From: Pseudomonadota bacterium
GTDB lineage: Bacteria > Pseudomonadota > Gammaproteobacteria > Pseudomonadales > Moraxellaceae
DNA: 54,576 nucleotides
Direction of reading: 5' to 3'
NCBI GenBank assembly: GCA_021781515.1
Contig: JAJXWR010000006.1
Span: 1-54,576 of the forward strand
Position 1 is the first letter of the stretch, and the number at the start of each line of letters is the position of its first letter. The notes beneath the pieces are model-generated. The model saw only the letters and a list, made by a program, of their open reading frames with translations, was not told the DNA's origin and did not search any database. The position numbers and the translations under genes are program-made. Below are positions 29,033 to 39,355 of the stretch, in pieces.

Positions 29033-30231
29033 AGGTTCCTCATCAACTGTTCTAGCGTGGGGCCGAAGGGTGGCAATGGCAGATCAAGTCGTTTAGTGAG
29101 TGGTGCAGCAACAGGTTTAGCACCTTGTGCCTGCAGAAGGGCAAGAATCTGTTGTGCCAGATTGGGCGCAAGGGCGAGTTTGGTGGGCCAGGCCACTACG
29201 GCATTGCCGCATAAACGGGCAAAGGCATGGTCCGGTTTCATAAACTGTTCCTGTTCTGGTTCGGCGCGATCAATGCGCAGGGTTTTCCAGCGGGCACCAC
29301 TGTGATCAACCCAGGGGAACAGGTGTCTGAGTTCCCGTTGGGCCTCTTCAATCTGCATCTGGGTATCTCTTTCAACGCCTTGTTCGGCCAGTTCTCCGCC
29401 AAAGTACCACAACAGGTCGCCATCGCTACAAGGATGACTGGTAATGGTCAGGCGTGGTTTGGAACTGGTTCCGATGCAGTGTGCATAAAATGGAGGGAGT
29501 CCTTTTTGTTTCATTAATACCATATGCAAGGGACGGATTTGCATTGCCGGCGATTGCAGGCCCAGATGCAGCATCAGTTCCTGATTGCCTTTACCTGCGG
29601 CCAGTACCAGCCACTTTGGCAGAATTTTTAATGGTTCTTTCTGATGGCGTGTGAGTACAATGGCCCGGGTGTGGTGGTGATCATCCACCTCTATCAGGCA
29701 ATTGGGTGAACTGATCTGGTAAATATGATCCAGATGCTGATTTGCCAAGGTAGTGATCAGCGAAGGAACATCCAGAACCACATCGTTCAGGCGATAGACG
29801 GTGCCTTTAAAAGAAGGTGATTGCAGCAGGCTGGGGCGTGCCTCTCCGGTGACTGCTTCAATTCGTCCCCGCAGCATTTTGCTGCCAAAAAAAGTGGTCA
29901 GCCGTGCGGCCAGAGAACTTTCTGACCACATGTAATGGTGTTCGCTGAGTACTTTTACCTTGCGAAGATCGACGGGGCCCTGACCATTCAGGCATTGACG
30001 CCAGAGTGCCGGCATGTCGGCAATGGCCTCGGCATCCGGGCTGAGTAAACCACTCAGTGCGTACTTCATGCCGCCGTGGATGATGCCCTGTGAACGTAAG
30101 GTCTGGCCTTCGCCCAAGGCCGTACTTTCCAGCAGTATGGCCTCAAAACCGGCCTGACGCAGCACATTCAGGGTCCACAGTCCGGCGATTCCTCCACCAA
30201 AAATCACAACATCAGTGTCGATTGTATGCAT
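29029..30231 (-). CDS. FAD-dependent oxidoreductase (DAO family)
   Basis: A 400-residue protein. The N-terminal dinucleotide motif VVIFGGGIAGLWTLNVLRQAGFEAILLE (GxGxxG with terminal Glu) binds the FAD ADP moiety. LRSQGIIHGGMKYAL resembles the active-site segment of glycerol-3-phosphate dehydrogenase and D-amino-acid-oxidase types, and VVAWPTKLALAPNLAQQIL is the C-terminal FAD-contact region. No membrane segment or signal peptide. The substrate is unknown. It is coupled to the aldo/keto reductase downstream, which suggests a two-step redox conversion, and diverges from waaA. Confidence 0.85.
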   Translation of the reverse strand: MHTIDTDVVIFGGGIAGLWTLNVLRQAGFEAILLESTALGEGQTLRSQGIIHGGMKYALSGLLSPDAEAIADMPALWRQCLNGQGPVDLRKVKVLSEHHYMWSESSLAARLTTFFGSKMLRGRIEAVTGEARPSLLQSPSFKGTVYRLNDVVLDVPSLITTLANQHLDHIYQISSPNCLIEVDDHHHTRAIVLTRHQKEPLKILPKWLVLAAGKGNQELMLHLGLQSPAMQIRPLHMVLMKQKGLPPFYAHCIGTSSKPRLTITSHPCSDGDLLWYFGGELAEQGVERDTQMQIEEAQRELRHLFPWVDHSGARWKTLRIDRAEPEQEQFMKPDHAFARLCGNAVVAWPTKLALAPNLAQQILALLQAQGAKPVAAPLTKRLDLPLPPFGPTLEQLMRNL

Positions 30232-30331
30232 AAGTAAAAAGCAAACTCGAAAGGAAACAAGGATAAGGTATAGTTAATGGACAAATCATAACACGTCTGG
30301 CTGGTTTAAGGATAAAGCCCGGGAGAATTTA

Positions 30332-31630
30332 GTGATCCGCTGGATATACAGGCAAATCTATAATGTTGCACTTAATCTGCTTTTGCCCGTGGCATTATTG
30401 CGGCTCTGGTGGCGCGGGCGTCACGCACCTGCCTACCGGCAACGGATCGGGGAACGTATGGGATGGTATGTCCCACCACATCCCTGTGCACTGTGGGTGC
30501 ATGCCGTTTCTGTCGGAGAAACCGTAGCGGCTGTGCCTTTGATTCAGGCGGTGCTGCAAAGTCAGCCGCACCTGACGGTCATGGTCACCAATACCACGCC
30601 GACTGGCGCTGAGCGGGTGCGCACCCTACTGGGGGCAACGGTAGCCCAGGCGTATTTGCCGTGGGATCGGCCTGCCGCTGTTAAACGCTGGATTCGTCAC
30701 TTAAAGCCGCAGGTACTGGTGATCATGGAAACTGAGCTATGGCCAAACCTGCTGGCTATTGCACAGGCAGAGGGCGTCTGGATCATTTTGGCCAATGCCC
30801 GGTTATCAGCCCGTTCGGCGCAAGGCTATGGGCGTTGGCCGGGGCTGGTTCGTCCCATGCTGCACTGTCTGCATCAAGTGGCTGCCCAGGATGCAGCCAC
30901 GGCGGAGCGGTTGCAGTGGCTTGGCGTGCCTGCAGAACGTATTGCAGTTACCGGCAGCCTGAAATTTGATGCACAACGACCGGCGTTTGATCGGCAACAA
31001 TTGCGGGAGCAACGTACGCCAGGGCGGTTTCCAGTGGTGGTGGCAGGAAGTACGCATGCCGGGGAAGAGTCGCTCATTTTGCAGGCATTTACGGATTTTC
31101 GTCGGCATTATCCGCAGGCTTTACTCATTCTGGTTCCCCGGCACCCGGAGCGATTTGCTGAAGTTACTCAACTCTTGCAGTCGGGTGGGTGGTCTATGCA
31201 GCGGCGTAGCGATGCTGAAACACTGCGTAGTGACACGGCGGTCTGGTTGGGTGACACGATGGGCGAGATGCTCTTGTGGTACGCCATGGCGGATATCGCA
31301 TTGGTGGCCGGTTCATTGCGCCAGGAGTTAGGCGGGCATAATATGCTGGAACCGGTTTTGTTGGGAGTACCGACGTTGTCGGGACACTATGTCCTTAATT
31401 TTCAGACAATTGCGGAAATATTGGTGCAGGCAGGAGCGTTGCGCCTGGTGGAAGCGGGGGACTTGTCCAGTGTCTGGCAAGAATTAATGCAGCGTCCTGC
31501 GCTGCGACAGGCGATGGTGCAGGCGGGAGAGCAGGTGTTGTCGGCAAACCGTGGGGCATTGCAGCGTCAGGTTGCGTTGGTGCTGCATGCGCTGGCCAGG
31601 ACTCAGCGAACGACAGCACTACCGACGTGA
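30332..31630 (+). CDS. waaA: 3-deoxy-D-manno-octulosonic acid (Kdo) transferase
   Basis: A 432-residue inner-membrane-associated glycosyltransferase that adds Kdo from CMP-Kdo to lipid IVA. The N-terminal segment MIRWIYRQIYNVALNLLLPVALLRLWWRGR is the membrane anchor, ALWVHAVSVGETVAAVPLI has the catalytic Glu, and the family motifs VTNTTPTGAERVR, METELWPNLLAIA, ITGSLKFD-like VTGSLKFD and GGHNMLEPVLLGVPTLSG follow. The start is a GTG with GGGAGA upstream. It converges with tolC, as waaA does near tolC in pseudomonads. Confidence 0.96.
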   Translation: MIRWIYRQIYNVALNLLLPVALLRLWWRGRHAPAYRQRIGERMGWYVPPHPCALWVHAVSVGETVAAVPLIQAVLQSQPHLTVMVTNTTPTGAERVRTLLGATVAQAYLPWDRPAAVKRWIRHLKPQVLVIMETELWPNLLAIAQAEGVWIILANARLSARSAQGYGRWPGLVRPMLHCLHQVAAQDAATAERLQWLGVPAERIAVTGSLKFDAQRPAFDRQQLREQRTPGRFPVVVAGSTHAGEESLILQAFTDFRRHYPQALLILVPRHPERFAEVTQLLQSGGWSMQRRSDAETLRSDTAVWLGDTMGEMLLWYAMADIALVAGSLRQELGGHNMLEPVLLGVPTLSGHYVLNFQTIAEILVQAGALRLVEAGDLSSVWQELMQRPALRQAMVQAGEQVLSANRGALQRQVALVLHALARTQRTTALPT

Positions 31631-31696
31631 GCGCAGGCGCAGAATACATCTGCACCAGGAATCATTAAGCGGGCGTTTGGAGAAATTGTAGAGGGG

Positions 31697-33124
31697 TCAT
31701 TGGTGCCGTCTGCCAGGAGGCAGGTGGGGGGTGGGTGGTGCCGGTATGTTTTCCGGGGGTTGTTGTATCTCGGGGTTAAGGGTATCGACACTGATATGCG
31801 CCTGTGGATCCAGCCATTGGTTCAGGGCAACAATATCCATATTCCCGAGTTGGCCGGCACTGGATTTGAGTCGGAGTCCGTCGAGTACATAGTCATAGCG
31901 GGCATTCGCATAGGCAGATTTGGCGGCATAAAGGTCTTTTTGTGCCTGCATGACTTCAACGATATCCCGGGTGCCAACGTCATAACCGGCCTCGGTCGCC
32001 TGCAAGGCCGACTGACTGGAGGCTAGCGCTTGTTGTCTGGCGTTGACCTGGGCGGCATCGCGGTTGACCTGAAGGTAATGGATATGGATGTCCTGAGTGA
32101 CTTGACGGTGCTGAAAGTCCAATTGATCCTGGGCGGCATATTCATTGGCCAGGGATTGGCGGACTTGTGAGTGAGTCAGGCCGCCTGCGTAGAGTGGAAC
32201 GGAGAGTTGGAGTGCGATTGCACTGTTTTTCCCATCCTGGAGTGGAGAGGCTCCCCCAGTATTCATATCTTGCCAGTTACCCACCAGTTGTAAACTGGGA
32301 AGGTAGCCGGATTGCTTTTGTCGGGTGGTTTCCTGTGCTGCCTGATAGGCGAAACGGGCAGAGCGCAGGACCGGGTTCTGCTGCTGTGCTCGTTGTATCC
32401 ACACGCTTTCCGGATCTTTGGGCGTGTCTGTCACGGGAGCGTCAGGCCGGAGAATAGCCAGTTGGGTGATCTCGCCTCCGGTATGGATACCCAGTTCCGC
32501 TTCGGCAGAACTGACGGCGGTCTCTGCACTGATGCGTTCGGCGCTGCTGGTATCAGAGGCGGCCTGTGCTTCGTGCACTTCGGTGATAGAGGCCATGCCC
32601 ACTTCAAAACGTTTTTTTGTCTGGGCGAACTGACGTCCAATGGCCAGTTCTTCAGCCTGAGCATAAACCAGATTTTCCCGGGCACGTAATACATTGAAAT
32701 AGGCCGTTGCAATGTCTAGAATGAATTTTTGCTGTGCTTGCGCAAAATCTGCACTGGCGGCTGAAGTTAAAGCCCGAGCCTGCTGGTAGCCATGCCAGGC
32801 ATCGGCATTAAACAGAGACTGAATTCCTTGAATCCCATAACTTTTACTGGTGAAGGTCCGATTGTATAGTCCAATAAATGGAATGGGTTCGCTGGGGTTG
32901 ATATGATTACTGCCGAGCGAGGCGGAGGCCGAAAAGTTGGGCAATAACGCAGATCGTGCCTGATTGCGCAGTTCCAGGCTGGCCTGGTAGCGATTGATTG
33001 TGGCACTCCAGGAAGGATCGTGAATTAGCGCCTCCTGATAAGCCTGCTGCAGATCCAGTCCAAAGGCAAAGGGTTCTGCCAGCCCCATGCTGACCAACAG
33101 AAAAGTGGTACCATAAAATCGCAT
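31697..33124 (-). CDS. tolC: Outer-membrane channel protein TolC
   Basis: A 475-residue protein starting MRFYGTTFLLVSMGLAEPFAFG (signal peptide), then LDLQQAYQEALIHDPSWSATINRYQAS, the conserved OEP repeat start. Two repeats of the outer-membrane-efflux domain are seen (about 25-215 and 235-425), with the GTRDIVEVMQAQKDLYAAKSAYANARYDYVLDGLRL helix typical of TolC. It forms trimeric exit ducts for type I secretion and drug pumps. I prefer the ATG at 33124 because GGAGG lies 8 nt before it; the ATG at 33139 contains that site. The C-terminus is Pro-rich. Confidence 0.95.
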   Translation of the reverse strand: MRFYGTTFLLVSMGLAEPFAFGLDLQQAYQEALIHDPSWSATINRYQASLELRNQARSALLPNFSASASLGSNHINPSEPIPFIGLYNRTFTSKSYGIQGIQSLFNADAWHGYQQARALTSAASADFAQAQQKFILDIATAYFNVLRARENLVYAQAEELAIGRQFAQTKKRFEVGMASITEVHEAQAASDTSSAERISAETAVSSAEAELGIHTGGEITQLAILRPDAPVTDTPKDPESVWIQRAQQQNPVLRSARFAYQAAQETTRQKQSGYLPSLQLVGNWQDMNTGGASPLQDGKNSAIALQLSVPLYAGGLTHSQVRQSLANEYAAQDQLDFQHRQVTQDIHIHYLQVNRDAAQVNARQQALASSQSALQATEAGYDVGTRDIVEVMQAQKDLYAAKSAYANARYDYVLDGLRLKSSAGQLGNMDIVALNQWLDPQAHISVDTLNPEIQQPPENIPAPPTPHLPPGRRHQ

Positions 33125-33282
33125 GAATACGGCCTCCAATATAGTGGGGGGGGTATATAAGAGTAACTTGAAGCTGTATATTCTGCAAGTTGATTCTGCA
33201 GGTTCAGGTGGTTAAGCTGCCTCTGTAGAGGCCTTAGGTCTGGACTGTTGTTATTGTCGGGCTGGATTCAGTTCGCTATAGT

Positions 33283-35163
<1,881 letters not shown>

Positions 35164-35191
35164 CCGGGTAAACGGATCAGGTGATGCAAAC

Positions 35192-35797
35192 GTGCAAAAA
35201 AAACGTAGCGTAGAAGTCGTGAAACGGGAGCCGCTTTATCAGGGATTTTTTAGTGCGGAGCGCCTGCAGTTGCGTCATGAGTTGTTTCAGGGGGGCATGA
35301 GTCCGGTTATCAGCCGGGAAGTCATGTTTAAGCGGGCCGCCGCCGGGGTATTGCCTTATGATCCGAATACGGAAGAGGTGTGTCTGATCGAACAGTTCCG
35401 TATTGGTGCCTATGCAGCAGGGCAGGAGGGGTGGTTGCTGGAAATCATTGCCGGCTATCTGGAAAATGATGAAAATGGCGAAATGATGGTACGGCGTGAG
35501 GCCATGGAAGAAGCCGGACTGGTCTTGGGGCGTGTGGAACATGTGGTCGATGTGCTCCTCAGTCCTGCCTCCTGTTCAGAGCAGTTTTCCTTGTATCTGG
35601 CGGAGGCGGATTTGCGAACGGCCGGTGGAATACATGGGTTGGCCAGTGAAGGAGAGAATATCCGGGTGGAGGTGATGAGCCTGGATCAGGCATGGCAAGC
35701 CGCCTGTAATCAGCGAATTGGCAACGCACCAGCATTGCTGGCGTTGCAGTCGTTGATGCTGCAACGGGACAGGTTACGGCAACGGTGGCGGCGTTGA
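35192..35797 (+). CDS. nudF: ADP-ribose pyrophosphatase (Nudix)
   Basis: A 201-residue hydrolase that splits ADP-ribose to AMP and ribose-5-phosphate. The Nudix box is GYLENDENGEMMVRREAMEEAGLVLG, with the REAxEEAG metal-binding core. VCLIEQFRIGAYAAGQEGWLLEIIAGY is the preceding family segment. The start is GTG (35192) with AGGTGA upstream; a nearby ATG is out of frame. Linked to yqiB downstream as in enterics and pseudomonads. Confidence 0.93.
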   Translation: MQKKRSVEVVKREPLYQGFFSAERLQLRHELFQGGMSPVISREVMFKRAAAGVLPYDPNTEEVCLIEQFRIGAYAAGQEGWLLEIIAGYLENDENGEMMVRREAMEEAGLVLGRVEHVVDVLLSPASCSEQFSLYLAEADLRTAGGIHGLASEGENIRVEVMSLDQAWQAACNQRIGNAPALLALQSLMLQRDRLRQRWRR

Positions 35798-36216
35798 GCA
35801 GATACCGGGTGGATTTACTGCGACTGCAGGAAGTGTGTGCCACGAATTATCAGCAGGTGCTGCGGCTTATTGAAGAGGGGGTGCCTGAGGTACCTGCTGG
35901 TTCTGAAGTCGTCATTCTGTCCTGGACATTGCGCCCTTATTCTCTGCATACCTGGGTCGCTGAGTTACACTGGCAGGTGGCACCGTTGACGTTGCACTAT
36001 GCGGGGATTCATCTTCGGATACATATTTACCATGATGCCAGAATGGCTGAGGTGGTTCGGGTGCAGCGCCGACAGCAACAGATTCCGGCGCTACAGAAAT
36101 ACCCCAATCCACGGGGACAGGCCGCTGACGAAAAACTTCAGTTAAATATTTTTCTTGGGGAATTGCTGGCATTCGTTCTGCGGCAGCGCCAGAATAGTCT
36201 GAGTTACAATGTGTGA
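35785..36216 (+). CDS. yqiB: DUF1249 family protein (YqiB)
   Basis: A 143-residue protein of unknown function with the DUF1249 pattern: YRVDLLRLQEVCATNYQQVLRLI, then HIYHDARMAEVVRVQRRQQ, and KLQLNIFLGELLAFVL near the C-terminus. The nudF-yqiB neighbourhood is conserved in gammaproteobacteria. The start is ambiguous: GTG at 35785 overlaps the nudF end by 13 bp, whereas TTG at 35794 would form a TTGA overlap with the nudF stop. Confidence 0.85.
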   Translation: MAALSRYRVDLLRLQEVCATNYQQVLRLIEEGVPEVPAGSEVVILSWTLRPYSLHTWVAELHWQVAPLTLHYAGIHLRIHIYHDARMAEVVRVQRRQQQIPALQKYPNPRGQAADEKLQLNIFLGELLAFVLRQRQNSLSYNV

Positions 36217-36259
36217 AATTGACCAAAATGGGGAAATCAGGGGGCATGGTGTCCGGTAG

Positions 36260-38446
36260 TTATAACAGATCCTGGGGATCGACATCTAGCCACCAGCGGA
36301 TCTGGTGGCGGCTTTTTTCCTTGCACAGTTGCGGGAGGTGCTGCAAGTCGATATGTAGCTGCTTACGGGAAATGGATTGAAGCAACAGGTGAGCCCGGTA
36401 CTGTCCTGCTTTTTTTTCAATGGGGGCGGTGACCGGACCGAAGGGGCTGATCTGGGGCAGCATGACATGCAGGCTGTTGAGAAATTCCATAATCCATTCC
36501 GGATGGCTGGCCTGGGCATGCAATAACGCCAGATGACGATAGGGGGGGAGTTGCAGGGCATCACGTTCAGTCAACAGGTGCATGGCCAGTGCGTGGTAGC
36601 CTTCTTTTAAGAGAATTTCCAGCAACGGATGCTCTGGGTCGTGTGTCTGCAAGATGACCTCTCCCTGAATGCCTGCTCGCCCTGCCCGGCCTGCCACTTG
36701 GATTACTTGTTGTAGACAGCGTTCCGCTCCACGAAAATCAGCACTGAATAAACCGGCATCGGTATCGACAATAATGACCAGGCTAACGGCGGCAAAATGA
36801 TGGCCTTTGACCAGCATTTGCGTGCCGAGGATTATTCCCGGGAGATTTTTGTGAATTTCCTGCAAGGTATGGTGTAAGCGTTTCTGATTGGGTACCGAGT
36901 CCCGGTCAAGACGCCAGAGAGGGTATTCCGGGAAATGCATACTTAAGTAACCTTGCAGACGTTCTGTACCGGAACCCAGAGGAATCAGGTGTGCCCCTTT
37001 GCATTTGGGGCAATGCCCGGGTACGGGTTGTTTCCATCCACAATGGTGACAGAGAAGAACGCCAGCAGACTGGTGCAACGTCGGAAAGACCGAACAGTGC
37101 GGACAGGCGGCGCGCCAGTTACAGTCATGACAGAGCAACACGGGAGCAAAGCCACGACGGTTGATGAATACCAGTACCTGTTGACCGCGTTTGAGATGGA
37201 GGCGCAGGTGTTTCAGGCTGTCCTGGCTTAATCCGGCTTCGAGGGTATGTTGACGAATGTCCTGCAAATAAAGATGCGGCAGGGTGGCATTATTGTTGCG
37301 CAGTTTGAGTTCAAGCGCATGATATCGGCCCGCCAGGGCATTGTGCAGACTTTCGAGGGACGGGGTAGCGCTGCCCAGAACAATGCAGATTCCGTGTAGT
37401 CGGGCACGCACAATGGCCAGATCCCGGGCATGGTAGCGAAAGCCATCCTGTTGTTTGAATGAAATATCATGTTCTTCATCAATAATAAGGATACCGGGAT
37501 TTTTTAAAGGCGTGAAAAGGGCCGAGCGAGTACCGATAATAATGCCTGCCTGACCGTTGCGCGCCAGATGCCAGGCGTTGAGTCGTTCCCGGTCGCTGAG
37601 GTCGGAATGCAGGCACACGACCTGACAACGAAAGCGATGTTGAAAACGTTGTACCGTCTGAGGTGTCAGATTGATTTCAGGCACCAGCAATAATGCCTGT
37701 TGCTGTCGCTCCAGCACCTGGGCAATCACCTGTAAGTAGACTTCGGTTTTGCCGCTGCCGGTGACCCCTTCCAGTAAAAAACAGCCAAAACCGCTAGAGG
37801 CGTTGATACGATCGATAGCCTGTTGTTGTTCTGAACTGGCACTCAGAGGCACTTCAGCCAGTAAAGGGAAGGCGGTTGTCGTTCGCTGATCTTGTGCAAG
37901 GGCAACACAATTCACTAGTTCCCGACGTTCCAGGGTTTTTAATTCCGTGAGTTTGATACCCCAGACTTGTGCGAGTTCACGACTTAATCCTTCGGGGGCT
38001 TCACGTAAGATTTGAATAATTGCCCATTGGCGTGGCGCACGTTTGAGTGCAGATTCCTGAATATGGCGGCCCAGCGCAGAAAGCCTCCAGTGCAACAGCG
38101 GTTCAGGCTCACTGGCAGCACCCTGACGCAAGGCCACAGGCAACATATGCAACAGGATTTCCCCTAAAGGGTGCAGATAATAATCCCGGGCAAACAATGC
38201 CAGCTGCAATAGCGCTGTATCCAGGACTGGGCGTGGATCCAGGACGGTCTCCAGCAACTTCAGGGGGGAGTCCAGATGCGCTTTAGTTTCAATCTGTACA
38301 ATAATGCCAATAACGAGGCGCTTGCCCAGGCTCACCTGAACACGCATTCCCGCTGCGGCCTGTGTCTGCATGGCGACGGGTACCAGATAACTAAAGGTGT
38401 GGTGCAGCGGAACCGGCAGGGCGACCTGAGCAACGACGTGAGACAC
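36260..38446 (-). CDS. priA: Replication restart helicase PriA
   Basis: A 728-residue superfamily-2 DNA helicase that recognises stalled forks and reloads the replisome. Features in order: N-terminal DNA-binding domain (VAQVALPVPLHHTFSYLVP), Walker A GVTGSGKTEVYL, DEEH motif ILIIDEEHDISFKQQ, and two zinc sites (CHDCNWRAACPHC and LCHHCGWKQPVPGHCPKCKG, eight cysteines). The helicase C-terminal motif with QVAGRAGRAG follows. Start GTG at 38446; the long N-terminal domain matches family length (732 in E. coli). Confidence 0.96.
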   Translation of the reverse strand: MSHVVAQVALPVPLHHTFSYLVPVAMQTQAAAGMRVQVSLGKRLVIGIIVQIETKAHLDSPLKLLETVLDPRPVLDTALLQLALFARDYYLHPLGEILLHMLPVALRQGAASEPEPLLHWRLSALGRHIQESALKRAPRQWAIIQILREAPEGLSRELAQVWGIKLTELKTLERRELVNCVALAQDQRTTTAFPLLAEVPLSASSEQQQAIDRINASSGFGCFLLEGVTGSGKTEVYLQVIAQVLERQQQALLLVPEINLTPQTVQRFQHRFRCQVVCLHSDLSDRERLNAWHLARNGQAGIIIGTRSALFTPLKNPGILIIDEEHDISFKQQDGFRYHARDLAIVRARLHGICIVLGSATPSLESLHNALAGRYHALELKLRNNNATLPHLYLQDIRQHTLEAGLSQDSLKHLRLHLKRGQQVLVFINRRGFAPVLLCHDCNWRAACPHCSVFPTLHQSAGVLLCHHCGWKQPVPGHCPKCKGAHLIPLGSGTERLQGYLSMHFPEYPLWRLDRDSVPNQKRLHHTLQEIHKNLPGIILGTQMLVKGHHFAAVSLVIIVDTDAGLFSADFRGAERCLQQVIQVAGRAGRAGIQGEVILQTHDPEHPLLEILLKEGYHALAMHLLTERDALQLPPYRHLALLHAQASHPEWIMEFLNSLHVMLPQISPFGPVTAPIEKKAGQYRAHLLLQSISRKQLHIDLQHLPQLCKEKSRHQIRWWLDVDPQDLL

Positions 38447-38584
38447 AACGGAATACCTGATCAGTAGTATGGTGCAGACGATCCTAGCCTAGCATACCTG
38501 CCTTGATCGCATCAAACGCCAGCAGCGTGGTCGAACGTCAGGTATTTATTGTCTCTTAATCAGGCAAAAATGGCGCACATTCAG

Positions 38585-38610
38585 GGTATTTCCACAGGAA
38601 GTAAAATACC
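38585..38610. terminator. Weak hairpin between priA and the hemerythrin-like gene
   Basis: Inverted repeat GGTATTT / AAATACC with a 12-nt loop, 17 bp past the stop of the minus-strand hemerythrin-like gene. No T-run on either strand, so support is weak. Confidence 0.3.
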
Positions 38611-38626
38611 GGGTACTCGGACAGGG

Positions 38627-38977
38627 TTAGCCAAAACGTCTACGGAATTCACCAAGCATTTCAGCATCAATGCGTTCAATATGTTGGGTGAACCAGTGTT
38701 TCAGAAAAAATGAAAAACCTGCAATATTTTTTAAATCAGTATCTTGTTCAATGAGGTAAAAAAAATTACGATGCTGTCTTATTAGTTCTGAACGGCCTTT
38801 CCAGTCATAAAGCCAGTGCTCAGCGAGCGATTCTTTGTTCATGAAGTGAATGCAGGCACAATGCAGTAGTTTTTTTTTCCAGTAGAGTGTGTTTACTGGA
38901 ACACAGATAGAATTCAACCTGTTCGTCCGGGCAAGCACGGAAAAAAAATAATTATTTTCCTGTTCAATAGTTCGCAA
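38627..38977 (-). CDS. Hemerythrin-like protein, degenerate, probably out of frame (OFF) at present
   Basis: The frame is open over 116 codons from a TTG (38977) that has no ribosome-binding site. Residues IEQENNYFFSVLARTN, CIHFMNKES, IRQHRNFFYLIEQ and FFLKHWFTQHIERIDAEM follow the hemerythrin helix order seen in the neighbouring chemoreceptor. Four iron ligands are kept (His of IHF, His of RQHR, His of TQH, Asp of ERID), but the first His, the Glu after IHF and the first of the HxxxH pair are replaced (positions now N/Y, K and L). The normal N-terminal strand is missing. Upstream lies a heptanucleotide tract; with one more unit the ATGs at 39057/39054 would be in frame with this sequence. 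It may be a decaying paralogue or a phase-variable gene. Confidence 0.5.
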   Translation of the reverse strand: MRTIEQENNYFFSVLARTNRLNSICVPVNTLYWKKKLLHCACIHFMNKESLAEHWLYDWKGRSELIRQHRNFFYLIEQDTDLKNIAGFSFFLKHWFTQHIERIDAEMLGEFRRRFG

Positions 38978-38991
38978 GAATGAGGTGTATA

Positions 38992-39050
38992 GTCTGCTGT
39001 CTGCTGTCTGCTGTCTGCTGTCTGCTGTCTGCTGTCTGCTGTCTGCTGTC
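38992..39050. repeat. Heptanucleotide tandem repeat (GTCTGCT)8.4
   Basis: Eight full GTCTGCT units and three more bases, all identical, in front of the hemerythrin-like frame (minus strand unit AGCAGAC, encoding QQTADSR in each frame). ATG codons at 39054 and 39057 lie just upstream on the minus strand. Because 7 is not a multiple of 3, each unit change shifts the frame. Confidence 0.95.
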
Positions 39051-39355
39051 TCATCATGATTGTCTCATTATGATTCTTTTGGTGAGCATTTTGAATTATC
39101 AATCAGCGGCACCGTAACAACGCCGTTATCTAGCCAAGAGTCTAGCCAAGGTGGATAAAAGTTCCAGTTTATGCTTGAATAAACCCATTCTGGAGGGCAT
39201 AACCCGATTGGGTGAGGTCGGTGTTTGGTTCGTTGGACTGTTTTTGTTGGGGTATGCCGTGGTTGGTTGTGTGAATCAGGGTGGAGTCTTTGGAAGAGTA
39301 CTCTACGATTAGTAGTGTGCTTAATAGTTATGCGATAGTTACAAGGGGAAGGGGT
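39051..39355. other. Intergenic leader of the chemoreceptor gene
   Basis: About 305 bp between the heptanucleotide tract and the chemoreceptor start. A short direct repeat CTAGCCAAG occurs twice (39131-39153). A TAAA–N15–TTGAATAA pattern near 39156 is only a poor match to the flagellar sigma-28 consensus. AAGGGGAAGGGG precedes the ATG. I see no gene. Confidence 0.45.

Noticed and set aside
38914-39102. 62-codon minus-strand frame with QQTADSR repeats as an independent gene
   Set aside because: It is the present out-of-frame reading through the heptanucleotide tract. It ends shortly after the repeat and has no homology I recognise.
39140-39190. Sigma-28 flagellar promoter before the chemoreceptor gene
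   Set aside because: TAAA with correct spacing is present, but the -10 matches only about half of GCCGATAA.
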